Shown piece by piece: positions 50,342 through 60,347 of a stretch of 64,000 nt of DNA. The position numbers and the translations under genes are program-made. Below the pieces are notes generated by a model. The model was given only the letters and a program-made list of their open reading frames with translations. It did no database searches and had not been told where the DNA came from. Positions within the stretch are counted from its first letter, which is position 1. Each line of letters starts with the position of its first letter. The DNA comes from DATBSL01 sp964561785 (GTDB taxonomy: Bacteria; Acidobacteriota; Vicinamibacteria; Fen-336): the NCBI GenBank assembly GCA_964561785.1, contig CAZLRF010000015.1, forward strand, positions 28,699 to 92,698, in the 5' to 3' direction.

Positions 50342-51583
50342 GTGGACCCGAGCGCACGCCCGGAGGACCGCGTCCGCGCCCTGGCCGCGGCCATGGAGCG
50401 CGACATCCTCGGCAACGTGCTCCCGTTCTGGATGCGCGAGGCGGTCGACGAGGAGAGGGGCGGCTTCGTCGGCCGGGTGAGCGACGAGGGCGTCCGGGAC
50501 GCCACGGCCCCCCGGGGCGGGGTCCTGTGCGCGCGCATTCTCTGGGCGTTCTCCGCCGCCTACCGTCGGACCGGCGACCCCGCGCACCGGCGGATGGCCG
50601 AGCGCGCCCTCGCCGAGCTCGTCTCCCGCTTCTGGGACGAGCGCCACGGCGGGACGTACTGGATGCTCGACGCCGCCGGGAAGCCTCTCGACGACCGCAA
50701 GCAGACCTATGCCCTCGCGTTCTCGGTCTACGCCCTCGCCGAGCACCACCTCGCGACGGGCAGCGGGGAGGCCCGGGAGCGCGCGATCGCCCTCCACCGC
50801 GCGATCGAGGCCCACGCCGCCGAGCCCGTCGGGGGCGGCTACTGGGAGGCCCGCGCGCGCGACTGGAGCCCGCTCGACGACGTGCGCCTGAGCGAGAAGG
50901 ACCGCAACGCGCCGAAGTCGATGAACACCCACCTGCACGTGATGGAGGCCTACGCCACCCTCCTGCGGGCCTGGCCCGACCCCGCGCTGCGGGAGCGGCT
51001 GCGCGAGTGCGTCCATCTGCACCTCGACCGCATCCTCGACCCCGCGACCTCGCACCTCGTGCCGTTCTTCGACGAGCGCTGGACGCCGCTCGACCGCACG
51101 GTGTCCTACGGGCACGACGTCGAGGCGAGCTGGCTCCTCGTGGAGGCGGCGGAGGCGGCGGACGACCCCGTGCTCCTCGCCCGCGCCCGCGCGGCGGCCC
51201 TGCGCCTCGCCCGGGCCACGCTCGAGGAGGGCTTCGACGCCGTGCACGGCGGCGTCTTCGCGGAGCGCCACGCCGACGGGGGGCTCGACGACGACAAGCA
51301 CTGGTGGATGCAGGCCGAGGCGATCGTCGGCTTCCTCGAGGCCTTCGCCCGGTCCGCTGACGAGGCCTACCTCGCCGCGGCGGAGCGGACGTGGGAGTTC
51401 GTGGACCGCTTCCTCGTCGACCGCGAGCGCGGCGAGTGGCGCTGGCGCGTCCGTCGCGACGGGACGCCGATCGCCGGGCTGCCGAAGGTCGAGCCGTGGA
51501 AGTGCCCCTACCACAACACCCGCGCCGCCCTCGAGGCGCTCGCCCGCGCGCGGGGCGATCGCGGGCGGGAATCGTCGGCATGA
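50342..51583 (+). CDS. AGE-family sugar 2-epimerase, cellobiose 2-epimerase-like
   Basis: A 413-residue (alpha/alpha)6-barrel epimerase. Motifs RFWDERHGGTYWMLDAAG, NTHLHVMEAYATLLRAW, TVSYGHDVEASWLLVEAA, HWWMQAEAIVGFLEAFA and PWKCPYHNTRAALEAL match cellobiose 2-epimerases, which convert the reducing-end glucose of beta-1,4-disaccharides to mannose. Catalytic His residues in NTHLHV, GHDVE and PYHN are all present. The start is a GTG with no strong ribosome-binding site; the ATG at 50393 is an alternative that would remove 17 residues. No mannoside-degradation genes are adjacent. Confidence 0.78.
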   Translation: MDPSARPEDRVRALAAAMERDILGNVLPFWMREAVDEERGGFVGRVSDEGVRDATAPRGGVLCARILWAFSAAYRRTGDPAHRRMAERALAELVSRFWDERHGGTYWMLDAAGKPLDDRKQTYALAFSVYALAEHHLATGSGEARERAIALHRAIEAHAAEPVGGGYWEARARDWSPLDDVRLSEKDRNAPKSMNTHLHVMEAYATLLRAWPDPALRERLRECVHLHLDRILDPATSHLVPFFDERWTPLDRTVSYGHDVEASWLLVEAAEAADDPVLLARARAAALRLARATLEEGFDAVHGGVFAERHADGGLDDDKHWWMQAEAIVGFLEAFARSADEAYLAAAERTWEFVDRFLVDRERGEWRWRVRRDGTPIAGLPKVEPWKCPYHNTRAALEALARARGDRGRESSA

Positions 51584-51605
51584 GGAGAAATCCTGCCCGC
51601 GGGCA

Positions 51606-51634
51606 TTGACCGCGCGCCCGGTCGTTCTTATCCT
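51606..51634 (+). promoter_or_regulatory. Promoter TTGACC-17-TATCCT for the glutamate synthase gene
   Basis: TTGACC at 51606-51611, a 17-base spacer and TATCCT at 51629-51634. The predicted start is about 9 bases before the GTG at 51650, and no Shine-Dalgarno is present, so the mRNA has almost no leader. Confidence 0.6.
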
Positions 51635-51649
51635 CGCGGGCTTACGAAC

Positions 51650-54600
51650 GTGGACGCCGACCAACGTGTCTTTCGCGGGCGGGACGACGCACCGGACGCG
51701 TGCGGGATGGGGTTCCTCGCCTCCCGCCAGGGCGTCGCGGAGCGGCGGCTGGTGGAGATCGCCCTCGACCTGTGCCGCCAGTTCGACCACCGCGGCGCGC
51801 CCGGCCACGGGGCGGGCCTGCTCCTCGACATCCCCTGGCCGCTCCTCCTCGACCGCTTTCCCGACCACGTCCGCCTGATCGCCCAGCGCGACGTCGCGCT
51901 CGGCATGTTCTTCCTGCCCTGGGACGCCGTGCCCCGGCGGCGCTGCGTGAAGCGCGTCGAAGAGCTCGCCGCCCTCGCCGAGGCGGACGTGCTCGGCTGG
52001 GCCGACGTGCCGGTCGACCTCGAGGCGCTCCCCGCGGGGGCGGCCGCGCGGCGCACCGCCCCCGTCGTCCGCCAGGCCCTCTTCCGCCGTCCGAAGGGGC
52101 TTTCGGAGGAGGGGTGGCTCGCCTGCCGCTACCTCCTCCGCCTCGCCCTCGACGAGGTGCTCACGGAGGAGGTCGGCAACGACTTCTCGGTGGCCAGCCT
52201 CTCGAACCGCACGGTCGTCTACAAGGGGCTCGCGGAGCTGTCGCAGATCGCCCGGCTCTACCCCGACCTGCGCGACGACGACTTCGCGTCGCGCTTCGTG
52301 CTCTTCCACTCGCGCTACAGCACGAACACGACCACCGCGTGGCGGCGCGCCCAGCCGTTCTGGGCCCTCGGCCACAACGGCGAGATCTCGACGATCCGGG
52401 GCAACGTGGCCTGGATGGAGGCGATCGGGCCCGACCTCGTCCACCTCCTCGTCGAGCGCCACCCGCGCCTGCGCCGCATCGGCGAGCGCGTGCGCTCGAT
52501 CATCTGCAGCGGGGGCTCGGACACCGCGAACCTCGACGACATGGTGATCGCGCTGCTCACCGGCGGGCTGAGCCTCCCCCAGGCGATCCTCGCCCTGCTG
52601 CCCGAGGCGCCAAAGATGGCGGCGGCGAGCGACCGGCTCTCCGCCTTCCACGAGGCGATGAGCGTGTTCCTCGGGGCCTGCGACGGGCCGGCGGCGGTGG
52701 TGGCGTGCGACGGGGACGAGGCGGTCGCCCACCTCGACCGCAACGGCCTGCGGCCGCTGTGGCTGCTCACCACCCGGGACTACGCGCTCGCGGCGAGCGA
52801 GCTGACCGGCACGGTGGACCTCGGCCCCGTCGAGCGCCAGAAGCTGTTCGGCCCCGGCGACACCGTGGTGGTCAGCCTGAAGAACGGCGACGTGCTCCTC
52901 ACCGACGACGTGCACCGCCTCGTCTCCGTGCAGCGCTTCCCCGTGCCCCAGCGGCGCGTGGTCGTCGAGGCGGCGCCCGTCGCCCCGGGCGCGCCTCCCC
53001 TCGACCTGCGCCGGCTCCAGCTCGCGTTCGGGATGACCCGCGAGGACCAGGACGTGCTCCTCGCCGCGCTCGCCGAAACCGGCAAGCCGGCGCTGGGCGC
53101 GATGGGGGACGACACGCCGCCCGCGGCGATGCTCGACCGCCTGCCCCGCCGGCTCGAGGACCACTTCAAGCTCCGCTTCGCCCAGGAGACGAGCCCGCCG
53201 ATCGACCCCATCCGGGACGCCTGGGTCTTCGAGACGCAGGTCGCGCTCGGGGACCGCTCGGGGCTGTGGACGAACGGGCGCTCGAGCGGCCCCGTCTACA
53301 TCCTGCCCGAGCGCATCCTCTCCCTCGCCGACGCCGACGCCCTGCGCGAGCGCGAGGGGGTCGAGACGCTCGAGCTGCTCTTCGAGACGACCCGCGGGAC
53401 GCAGGGCCTCGAGCTCGCCCTCGAGGACGTCGTGACCCGGGGGGTGAACCTCGCCGGCCGCGCCGCGGTGATCGTGCTCTCGGACCGCGGGACGGACGGA
53501 GCGCGGGCCGCGGTGCCCGCGCTCCGCGCGGCGAGCCGCCTGCACGACGCGCTCGTCAAGGTCGGCCTGCGCCACCGGGTGGGGATCGTGGCCGACGCCG
53601 GCGTGTGGGACATCCACCACGCGGCGCTGCTCGTCGCGGTGGGGGCGGACGCGGTCTGCCCCTGGCTCGGCTGCCTGACCGCGGGGGCGAGGGAGGAAAC
53701 CTACCTCAAGGGACTGCGCGCCGGGTTCGTCGAGGCGATGTCGATGATGGGCGTGACGCCCGCATCGGCCTACTGCGGGGCGAAGCTGGTGGAGGCGGTG
53801 GGGCTCGACCCCGCCTGGCTGCGCGAGGAGTTTCCCGGCGTCGCCCGGCACCTCGGTGGCATCGGCCCCGAGATCCTCGACCGCGAGTGGCTCTCGTTCC
53901 ACGACGAGGCGTTCCGCCCCGGCGCCCCCGCCGAGCTGCCCGACGTGGGGGAGCTGCGCTACCGCAAGGGAGGCCGCCCCCACGCGAACAGCCCCGACGT
54001 GTTCAAGGCGCTCCACGCCGCCTCGGGCTACGCCGCCCGCGGGGCGCAAGCCGCGGGGTCGGCCGAGGCCTACGAGGCCTTCGCGCGGGTCGTCAACGGC
54101 CGCGAGCCGCTCGGGATCCTCGACCTGCTCCGGATCGTCCCCCACGGCGAGCCGGTCCCGCTCGACGAGGTCGAGGGCGAGGAGCACGTCCTGTGGCGCT
54201 TCATGGCCCCGGGGATGAGCGAGGGCGCTCTCTCCGAGCCCGCGCACCGCGCGGTGGCGCGGGCGATGAACGCGCTCCACCGCTACTGCCTGCGGCGCTT
54301 CCGCCGGGCGGGCGAGCCCGTGCCGCCGGGGATCGGGCCGGTGGCCAACAGCGGGGAGGGCGGCTTCGACAAGGCCCGCATCGGCCGGCCCGACGGCAAC
54401 CGCTCGATCCAGTACGCGGGGGCGCGCTTCACGGTCACCCCGATGACGGCGGCGCGCGCGGCGGAGGCGGAGATCAAGTTCGCCCAGGGGGCGAAGCCGG
54501 GCAAGGGCGGCCAGCTCCCGGGGCGCAAGGTCGCGCCCCGCATCGCCCGGCAGAGAGGGTGCGAGCCCGGGTACGAGCTCGTCTCCCCTCCCGTCAACCA

Positions 54601-56110
54601 CAACCTCTACTCGATCGAGGACGTCAAGCTCATGGTCGAGAGCTGGCGCCACCTCAACCCCGACGTGAGCGCCGCCCTCAAGTTCGTGGCGACCCACGGG
54701 GTCGAGATGGCCTGCATGGGGGGGGTGAACGCGGGGGCGAACCGGCTCCACCTCTCGGACGGGTGCGGGGGCACGGGGGCGGCGAAGAGGGTGGACCAGA
54801 AGCACGGCGGCGTGCCGGTGGCCGCGGTGCTGCCCGCGGTGCAGGACATGCTGATCGAGGAGGGCGTGCGCGAGCGCGTGGAGCTGAGCGTGGACGGCGG
54901 CGTCCTCACCGGCGAGCACGCGCTCAAGCTGATGCTCCTCGGCGCCGACCGCGTCGGCTTCGGCACCTCGCTCCTGATGGCGGTGGGCTGCTCGATGCTC
55001 CGCCAGTGCCACCTCGCCGGCCCCCAGCCGGGCGATCCCACCGGCAAGCGCCGCCAGGGCTGCACGCTCGGGGTCGCCACCCAGGACCCCGCCCTCGTCG
55101 CTCGCTTCGCCGGGAAGTCGCGCCACGTGACGCGGCTCCTGCGGCACGTGGCCGCCGAGGTGCGCTCGCTGATGGCGCGAAACGGCATCCGCCGGCTCTC
55201 CGACGTCATCGGGCGGCGCGACCTGCTCGAGAAGCGGACCGACCTCGCGGGCAAGGCGGCCCTCCTCGACGTCGGCCACATCGTGGGGGCCCCTCCCGCC
55301 CGCGCCGGCGGGCGCGACGACGCCGAGCAGCGCCGACGGTTCGCCCCGAAGCGCCGGGAGGCGGAGGAGGCGGCCGCCCGCCGCGCCCTGAACGGCGAGG
55401 ACGTGGAGGTCCGCGAGCCGCTCACCAACGTCGACCGCTGCGTGGGGGTGGGCGCGGCGGGGATCCTCGCCCGGCGGTTCGGGGACGACGGTCTCCCCAA
55501 GGGGCGGCTCGTCCTGCGTCACCGGGGCGCGGCGGGGCACTTCTACGGGGCCTACGCCGTGCGGGGCATGGAGCTCTACCTCCAGGGCGTCGCCGCCGAC
55601 TCCTGCTTCACGGCCGCCTACGGCGGGAAGCTGGTGGTCGTCCCCGACGGGGCCGACACCTCGCTCACGGTGGTGGGGAACACGTTCGCCTACGGCGCCC
55701 GGGCCGGCCGCGCCTTCATCGCCGGGCGCGGGGGCAATCGCTTCGGCATCTGCCTGCGCCGCAGCCACGAGGGGGACGGCCCCCGCGTCGTCGTCGAGGG
55801 CGTCGAGGCGAACGCGTTCCAGTACATGACGGGCGGGGTCGCGCTCGTGCTCGGCCCGGTCGGCTTCAACCTCGGCGCGGGCCTCACCGGCGGGCGCGTC
55901 TACCTCCTCGACCCCGACGGCTCGCGCCTCAACCGCCAGTACGTGAAGATGGAGCCCCTCGACGAGGCGGGCGCGACGGAGGTCCTCGAGCTCCTGCGCG
56001 AGCACGCCTCGGAGACGGCGAGCCGCAGCGCCGAGCGCCTCCTGCGCGCCTTCGACCCCGAGCGGTTCTCCCGGGTCACGACCGCCCTCGCCCCCGAGCC
56101 GATCGAGTAG
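51650..56110 (+). CDS. gltB: Glutamate synthase large subunit
   Basis: A 1486-residue enzyme forming glutamate from glutamine and 2-oxoglutarate. A 17-residue propeptide precedes the nucleophile Cys18 (ACGMGFLAS). The class II amidotransferase domain covers about 18-400 (AQPFWALGHNGEISTIRGN, LDRNGLRPLW), the central domain about 440-740, the FMN-binding synthase domain about 800-1180 (PGKGGQLPGRKV, SDGCGGTGA) and the GXGXG helix about 1240-1440. The iron-sulphur Cys residues are 1114, 1120 and 1138: the usual C-x5-C-x4-C is C-x5-C-x17-C, a 13-residue insertion. No gltD or ferredoxin gene adjoins. Own promoter; no Shine-Dalgarno. Confidence 0.95.
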   Translation: MDADQRVFRGRDDAPDACGMGFLASRQGVAERRLVEIALDLCRQFDHRGAPGHGAGLLLDIPWPLLLDRFPDHVRLIAQRDVALGMFFLPWDAVPRRRCVKRVEELAALAEADVLGWADVPVDLEALPAGAAARRTAPVVRQALFRRPKGLSEEGWLACRYLLRLALDEVLTEEVGNDFSVASLSNRTVVYKGLAELSQIARLYPDLRDDDFASRFVLFHSRYSTNTTTAWRRAQPFWALGHNGEISTIRGNVAWMEAIGPDLVHLLVERHPRLRRIGERVRSIICSGGSDTANLDDMVIALLTGGLSLPQAILALLPEAPKMAAASDRLSAFHEAMSVFLGACDGPAAVVACDGDEAVAHLDRNGLRPLWLLTTRDYALAASELTGTVDLGPVERQKLFGPGDTVVVSLKNGDVLLTDDVHRLVSVQRFPVPQRRVVVEAAPVAPGAPPLDLRRLQLAFGMTREDQDVLLAALAETGKPALGAMGDDTPPAAMLDRLPRRLEDHFKLRFAQETSPPIDPIRDAWVFETQVALGDRSGLWTNGRSSGPVYILPERILSLADADALREREGVETLELLFETTRGTQGLELALEDVVTRGVNLAGRAAVIVLSDRGTDGARAAVPALRAASRLHDALVKVGLRHRVGIVADAGVWDIHHAALLVAVGADAVCPWLGCLTAGAREETYLKGLRAGFVEAMSMMGVTPASAYCGAKLVEAVGLDPAWLREEFPGVARHLGGIGPEILDREWLSFHDEAFRPGAPAELPDVGELRYRKGGRPHANSPDVFKALHAASGYAARGAQAAGSAEAYEAFARVVNGREPLGILDLLRIVPHGEPVPLDEVEGEEHVLWRFMAPGMSEGALSEPAHRAVARAMNALHRYCLRRFRRAGEPVPPGIGPVANSGEGGFDKARIGRPDGNRSIQYAGARFTVTPMTAARAAEAEIKFAQGAKPGKGGQLPGRKVAPRIARQRGCEPGYELVSPPVNHNLYSIEDVKLMVESWRHLNPDVSAALKFVATHGVEMACMGGVNAGANRLHLSDGCGGTGAAKRVDQKHGGVPVAAVLPAVQDMLIEEGVRERVELSVDGGVLTGEHALKLMLLGADRVGFGTSLLMAVGCSMLRQCHLAGPQPGDPTGKRRQGCTLGVATQDPALVARFAGKSRHVTRLLRHVAAEVRSLMARNGIRRLSDVIGRRDLLEKRTDLAGKAALLDVGHIVGAPPARAGGRDDAEQRRRFAPKRREAEEAAARRALNGEDVEVREPLTNVDRCVGVGAAGILARRFGDDGLPKGRLVLRHRGAAGHFYGAYAVRGMELYLQGVAADSCFTAAYGGKLVVVPDGADTSLTVVGNTFAYGARAGRAFIAGRGGNRFGICLRRSHEGDGPRVVVEGVEANAFQYMTGGVALVLGPVGFNLGAGLTGGRVYLLDPDGSRLNRQYVKMEPLDEAGATEVLELLREHASETASRSAERLLRAFDPERFSRVTTALAPEPIE

Positions 56111-58240
<2,130 letters not shown>

Positions 58241-58247
58241 GCGCCCG

Positions 58248-58253
58248 ATTCTA
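58248..58253 (-). promoter_or_regulatory. -10 element TAGAAT for the hybrid kinase gene
   Basis: TAGAAT on the minus strand, 7 bases before the ATG at 58240; the flank TAGAATCGGG recurs at 27026. It suggests a leaderless transcript. No -35 is clear. Confidence 0.4.
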
Positions 58254-58264
58254 CGCGGAGGGCG

Positions 58265-59560
58265 CTACTTCGTGACGGTGAACGAGAGGGGCTTCGACCG
58301 CACGCCGGAGGCGTCCTCGAGCGCGATCCCGTACTCGCCCGGGTTCGCCGTGTCGTCGAGCTCGAGCAGGACCGTGATCAGGGCGGGGCTCACCCACTTC
58401 TGCCTCGCGACGACGAGACCGCGGGGCGCCTCGCGCAGCGCGACCACGCGGGCCCGCAGGTCGGGATGCAGGCCGCTGCCGCGCAGGTCGAGGAGGACCT
58501 TGCCCGGCCGGCGGACGGAGACGGGCGACAGGGCCGACAGGACGACCGGCTCGCGCGGGGAAGCTGCGAAGGTGGTCGGGGGTGGGGCCGCAGCCTCTGC
58601 CGTCGGCACGGGGGCAGGTGCCGGGGCGGCGGCGGGCGGCGTGACCGCCGCGGCGGGCAACGTGGGCGCAGGCGCGGCGGGGACGGGCGTCGGGACGGGC
58701 GTCGGGACGGGCGTCGGGACGGGTGTCGGGACGGGGGCCGGGACGGGTGTCGGCGGCGGGGTCGGCGTTTCCGCGGCCGGGAGCTCGGACCGGGCATCCC
58801 AGGTCGCCGCCGTGGCCGGTCCGGACGGGTTCGGAGGCGACGCCGTCGTCGCAGGCGCGGCGGACGGCGAGGCCGAGGCGGAGGGCACGGGGGGCCGGGC
58901 ACGGGGCGCGGGACCGCGCGCGACGGACGGCGCCTCCTCTCGACCGAGGATCCACAGGCTCGCCGCCGCCGCCGCCACGAGAAGGAGCCCGGCGAGCACC
59001 AGGGTCAGGTGGCTCCGCGACGCCCGCCGCGCCGGGGACCGCGCCGCTCCCCGGGCCGGCGCCGCCGATCGAGGGGTCGGCGCCCGCCGCTCGGGGCGCT
59101 CGCCGCGCAGCGCCTTTTGCTGGGCGGCGGTGAGCTGGGCGAGGTAGGTGAGGTCCTTCGGCCGCCACTGGGGGGAGCGCTCGAGGCACCCCATCACGGC
59201 GTTCGCGAGCTCGCCGGGCAGCTCCGGCGCGACCTCGGCGAGCGGGGCCGGCCGCTCGCCGCAGGGGCGGCCGACCAGGACCTCCCAGGCCACGGCACCC
59301 ACGGCGTACACGTCGCCGGCGGTGGACGGGGGGCCGCCCTCGAGTCGCTCGGGGGCCGCGTAGCCCGGCTCGGGCTCGCCGCGTCGGGCGGCCGCGAGGT
59401 CGACCCGAAGGTCGCCGGCGACCTCGATCCTCTCGGGGCACACGGATGCGAGGACCTCGCCCCGGTCGTGCTCCGCGTTGAGGGCCTGGGCGAGTCGCTC
59501 GACGAGCCGCAGTCGCTCCGCGAGAGGACGCTCCTGCTTCAGCCAGGCGTCGAGCCTCAT
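58265..59560 (-). CDS. Degenerate protein-kinase-like membrane protein with Pro-repeat stalk and Ig-like domain
   Basis: A 431-residue protein. The N-terminal 130 residues match only the C-lobe of Ser/Thr kinases: LAQALNAEHDRGE stands where the catalytic loop should begin, but HRD-x-K-P-x-N and DFG are absent, and the APE and alpha-F regions remain (GYAAPERLEGG, AGDVYAVGAVAWEVLVGRP). No ATP-binding N-lobe exists, so it is a pseudokinase. A membrane segment follows (about 185-205, LTLVLAGLLLVAAAAASLWI), then a Pro-rich stalk with PVPT repeats, and a C-terminal Ig/IPT-like domain. It is 24 bases upstream of the hybrid kinase gene and probably cotranscribed. Confidence 0.75.
   Translation of the reverse strand: MRLDAWLKQERPLAERLRLVERLAQALNAEHDRGEVLASVCPERIEVAGDLRVDLAAARRGEPEPGYAAPERLEGGPPSTAGDVYAVGAVAWEVLVGRPCGERPAPLAEVAPELPGELANAVMGCLERSPQWRPKDLTYLAQLTAAQQKALRGERPERRAPTPRSAAPARGAARSPARRASRSHLTLVLAGLLLVAAAAASLWILGREEAPSVARGPAPRARPPVPSASASPSAAPATTASPPNPSGPATAATWDARSELPAAETPTPPPTPVPAPVPTPVPTPVPTPVPTPVPAAPAPTLPAAAVTPPAAAPAPAPVPTAEAAAPPPTTFAASPREPVVLSALSPVSVRRPGKVLLDLRGSGLHPDLRARVVALREAPRGLVVARQKWVSPALITVLLELDDTANPGEYGIALEDASGVRSKPLSFTVTK
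58680..58751 (+). repeat. 12-base tandem repeat, six units
   Basis: Units based on GGGACGGGCGTC (units 4-6 carry one to two changes) encode, on the minus strand, the PVPTPVPT stalk of the pseudokinase-like protein. Such repeats may vary in copy number. Confidence 0.8.
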
Positions 59561-59569
59561 GACGTGGCG

Positions 59570-59598
59570 AGGCTAGCCGCGCCGGGGGGCGCGGTCAA
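59570..59598 (-). promoter_or_regulatory. Promoter TTGACC-17-TAGCCT for the pseudokinase-like gene
   Basis: On the minus strand, TTGACC at 59598-59593 and TAGCCT at 59575-59570 are 17 bases apart. The TGA within TTGACC is the stop codon of the upstream hydroxylase gene. The predicted start is about 3 bases before the ATG at 59560, so the mRNA would be leaderless. Confidence 0.65.
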
Positions 59599-60230
59599 GC
59601 GATCCGGCGGTAGAGCGCCTGGCGCACCTCGGCCGGGAAGCGTGTGCCGTAGACCGCGTCCCACATCCCGCTCGTGAGCCCGTAGCCTCTCTCCTGTCCC
59701 TTCCGGCTGTGGTGGTACATGTGGTGGGCCTTGATGTAACGGAAGTACGGGTTGTCGAAGTGGTAGTAGTGGACGCTGTGGTGGACCCACTCCTCGACCA
59801 CGTAGGCCTGGACGAGCCCGGAAAGGAAGGCGAGCAGCGTCTGCGGCGGCAGCAGGAGCGCGAGGGCGAACAGCGGCAGGAGGAACGGACCCGTGTCCTT
59901 GAGGGTGCCGTTGATGTGGTTGCCGTCCCAGGGCCTCTTGTGGTGCTCGACGTGGAGGTGGTCGAAGAGGACGTGCGTCAGGTGCCGCAGGCCGCGGCCG
60001 TCGGGGAACTCGCCGTGCAGCACGTAGCGGTGGACCATGTACTCCACCCACGTCCAGAACGCGACGCCGAGGGCCCACGAGGCCGCCGCGGCGGGGGCGT
60101 TCGCTCGCGCCGCGAGGCCGAGCGCGGCCACAGAGGCGGCGGAGTAGACGACCGTGACCGGGAAGAGCCGTCGCCGGCCCTTTCGGGCCTCCTGGGCCCA
60201 GCGGATCGATGCCGGAGTCTGCACGCTCAT
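59595..60230 (-). CDS. Fatty acid hydroxylase/sterol desaturase-family protein
   Basis: A 211-residue membrane di-iron enzyme. The His clusters are VEYMVHRYVLHGE, HLHVEHHKRPWDGNH, VEEWVHHSVHYYHF and KAHHMYHHSRKGQE, which give the four His boxes of the family. About four hydrophobic helices surround them. Such enzymes hydroxylate or desaturate a lipid chain, a carotenoid or a sterol; the compact size and HHMYHHS box resemble carotenoid or fatty-acyl hydroxylases. The ATG at 60230 has only a weak ribosome-binding site. The 117-base gap upstream contains the palindrome ACCCGATCGGGT near 60310. Confidence 0.85.
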   Translation of the reverse strand: MSVQTPASIRWAQEARKGRRRLFPVTVVYSAASVAALGLAARANAPAAAASWALGVAFWTWVEYMVHRYVLHGEFPDGRGLRHLTHVLFDHLHVEHHKRPWDGNHINGTLKDTGPFLLPLFALALLLPPQTLLAFLSGLVQAYVVEEWVHHSVHYYHFDNPYFRYIKAHHMYHHSRKGQERGYGLTSGMWDAVYGTRFPAEVRQALYRRIA

Positions 60231-60347
60231 CTCAAGACGAGTGGGGCGGGCGTGATGTTCGGTGCGCCCGCATTCCCCTAAAGATGCCTCAAGCGGGGTC
60301 GCCCGGCAACACCCGATCGGGTGGGTTTGTCGGCCCGATCGACGTCC

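Noticed and set aside
50324..56005. Very long open frame on the minus strand opposite gltB
   Set aside because: It is a G+C-driven shadow: the plus strand encodes a complete glutamate synthase with all motifs, while the minus-strand product is a low-complexity Arg/Gly/Ala/His/Leu sequence with no domain.
58680..58751. Regular repeat as a possible CRISPR array
   Set aside because: The units are 12 bases, directly adjacent without spacers, and in frame within a Pro-rich protein stalk.
60300..60325. ACCCGATCGGGT palindrome with GGGTTTGT as a terminator or riboswitch
   Set aside because: The stem is short and self-complementary, the T-run is brief and on the wrong side for the minus-strand gene, and no riboswitch core is recognisable.
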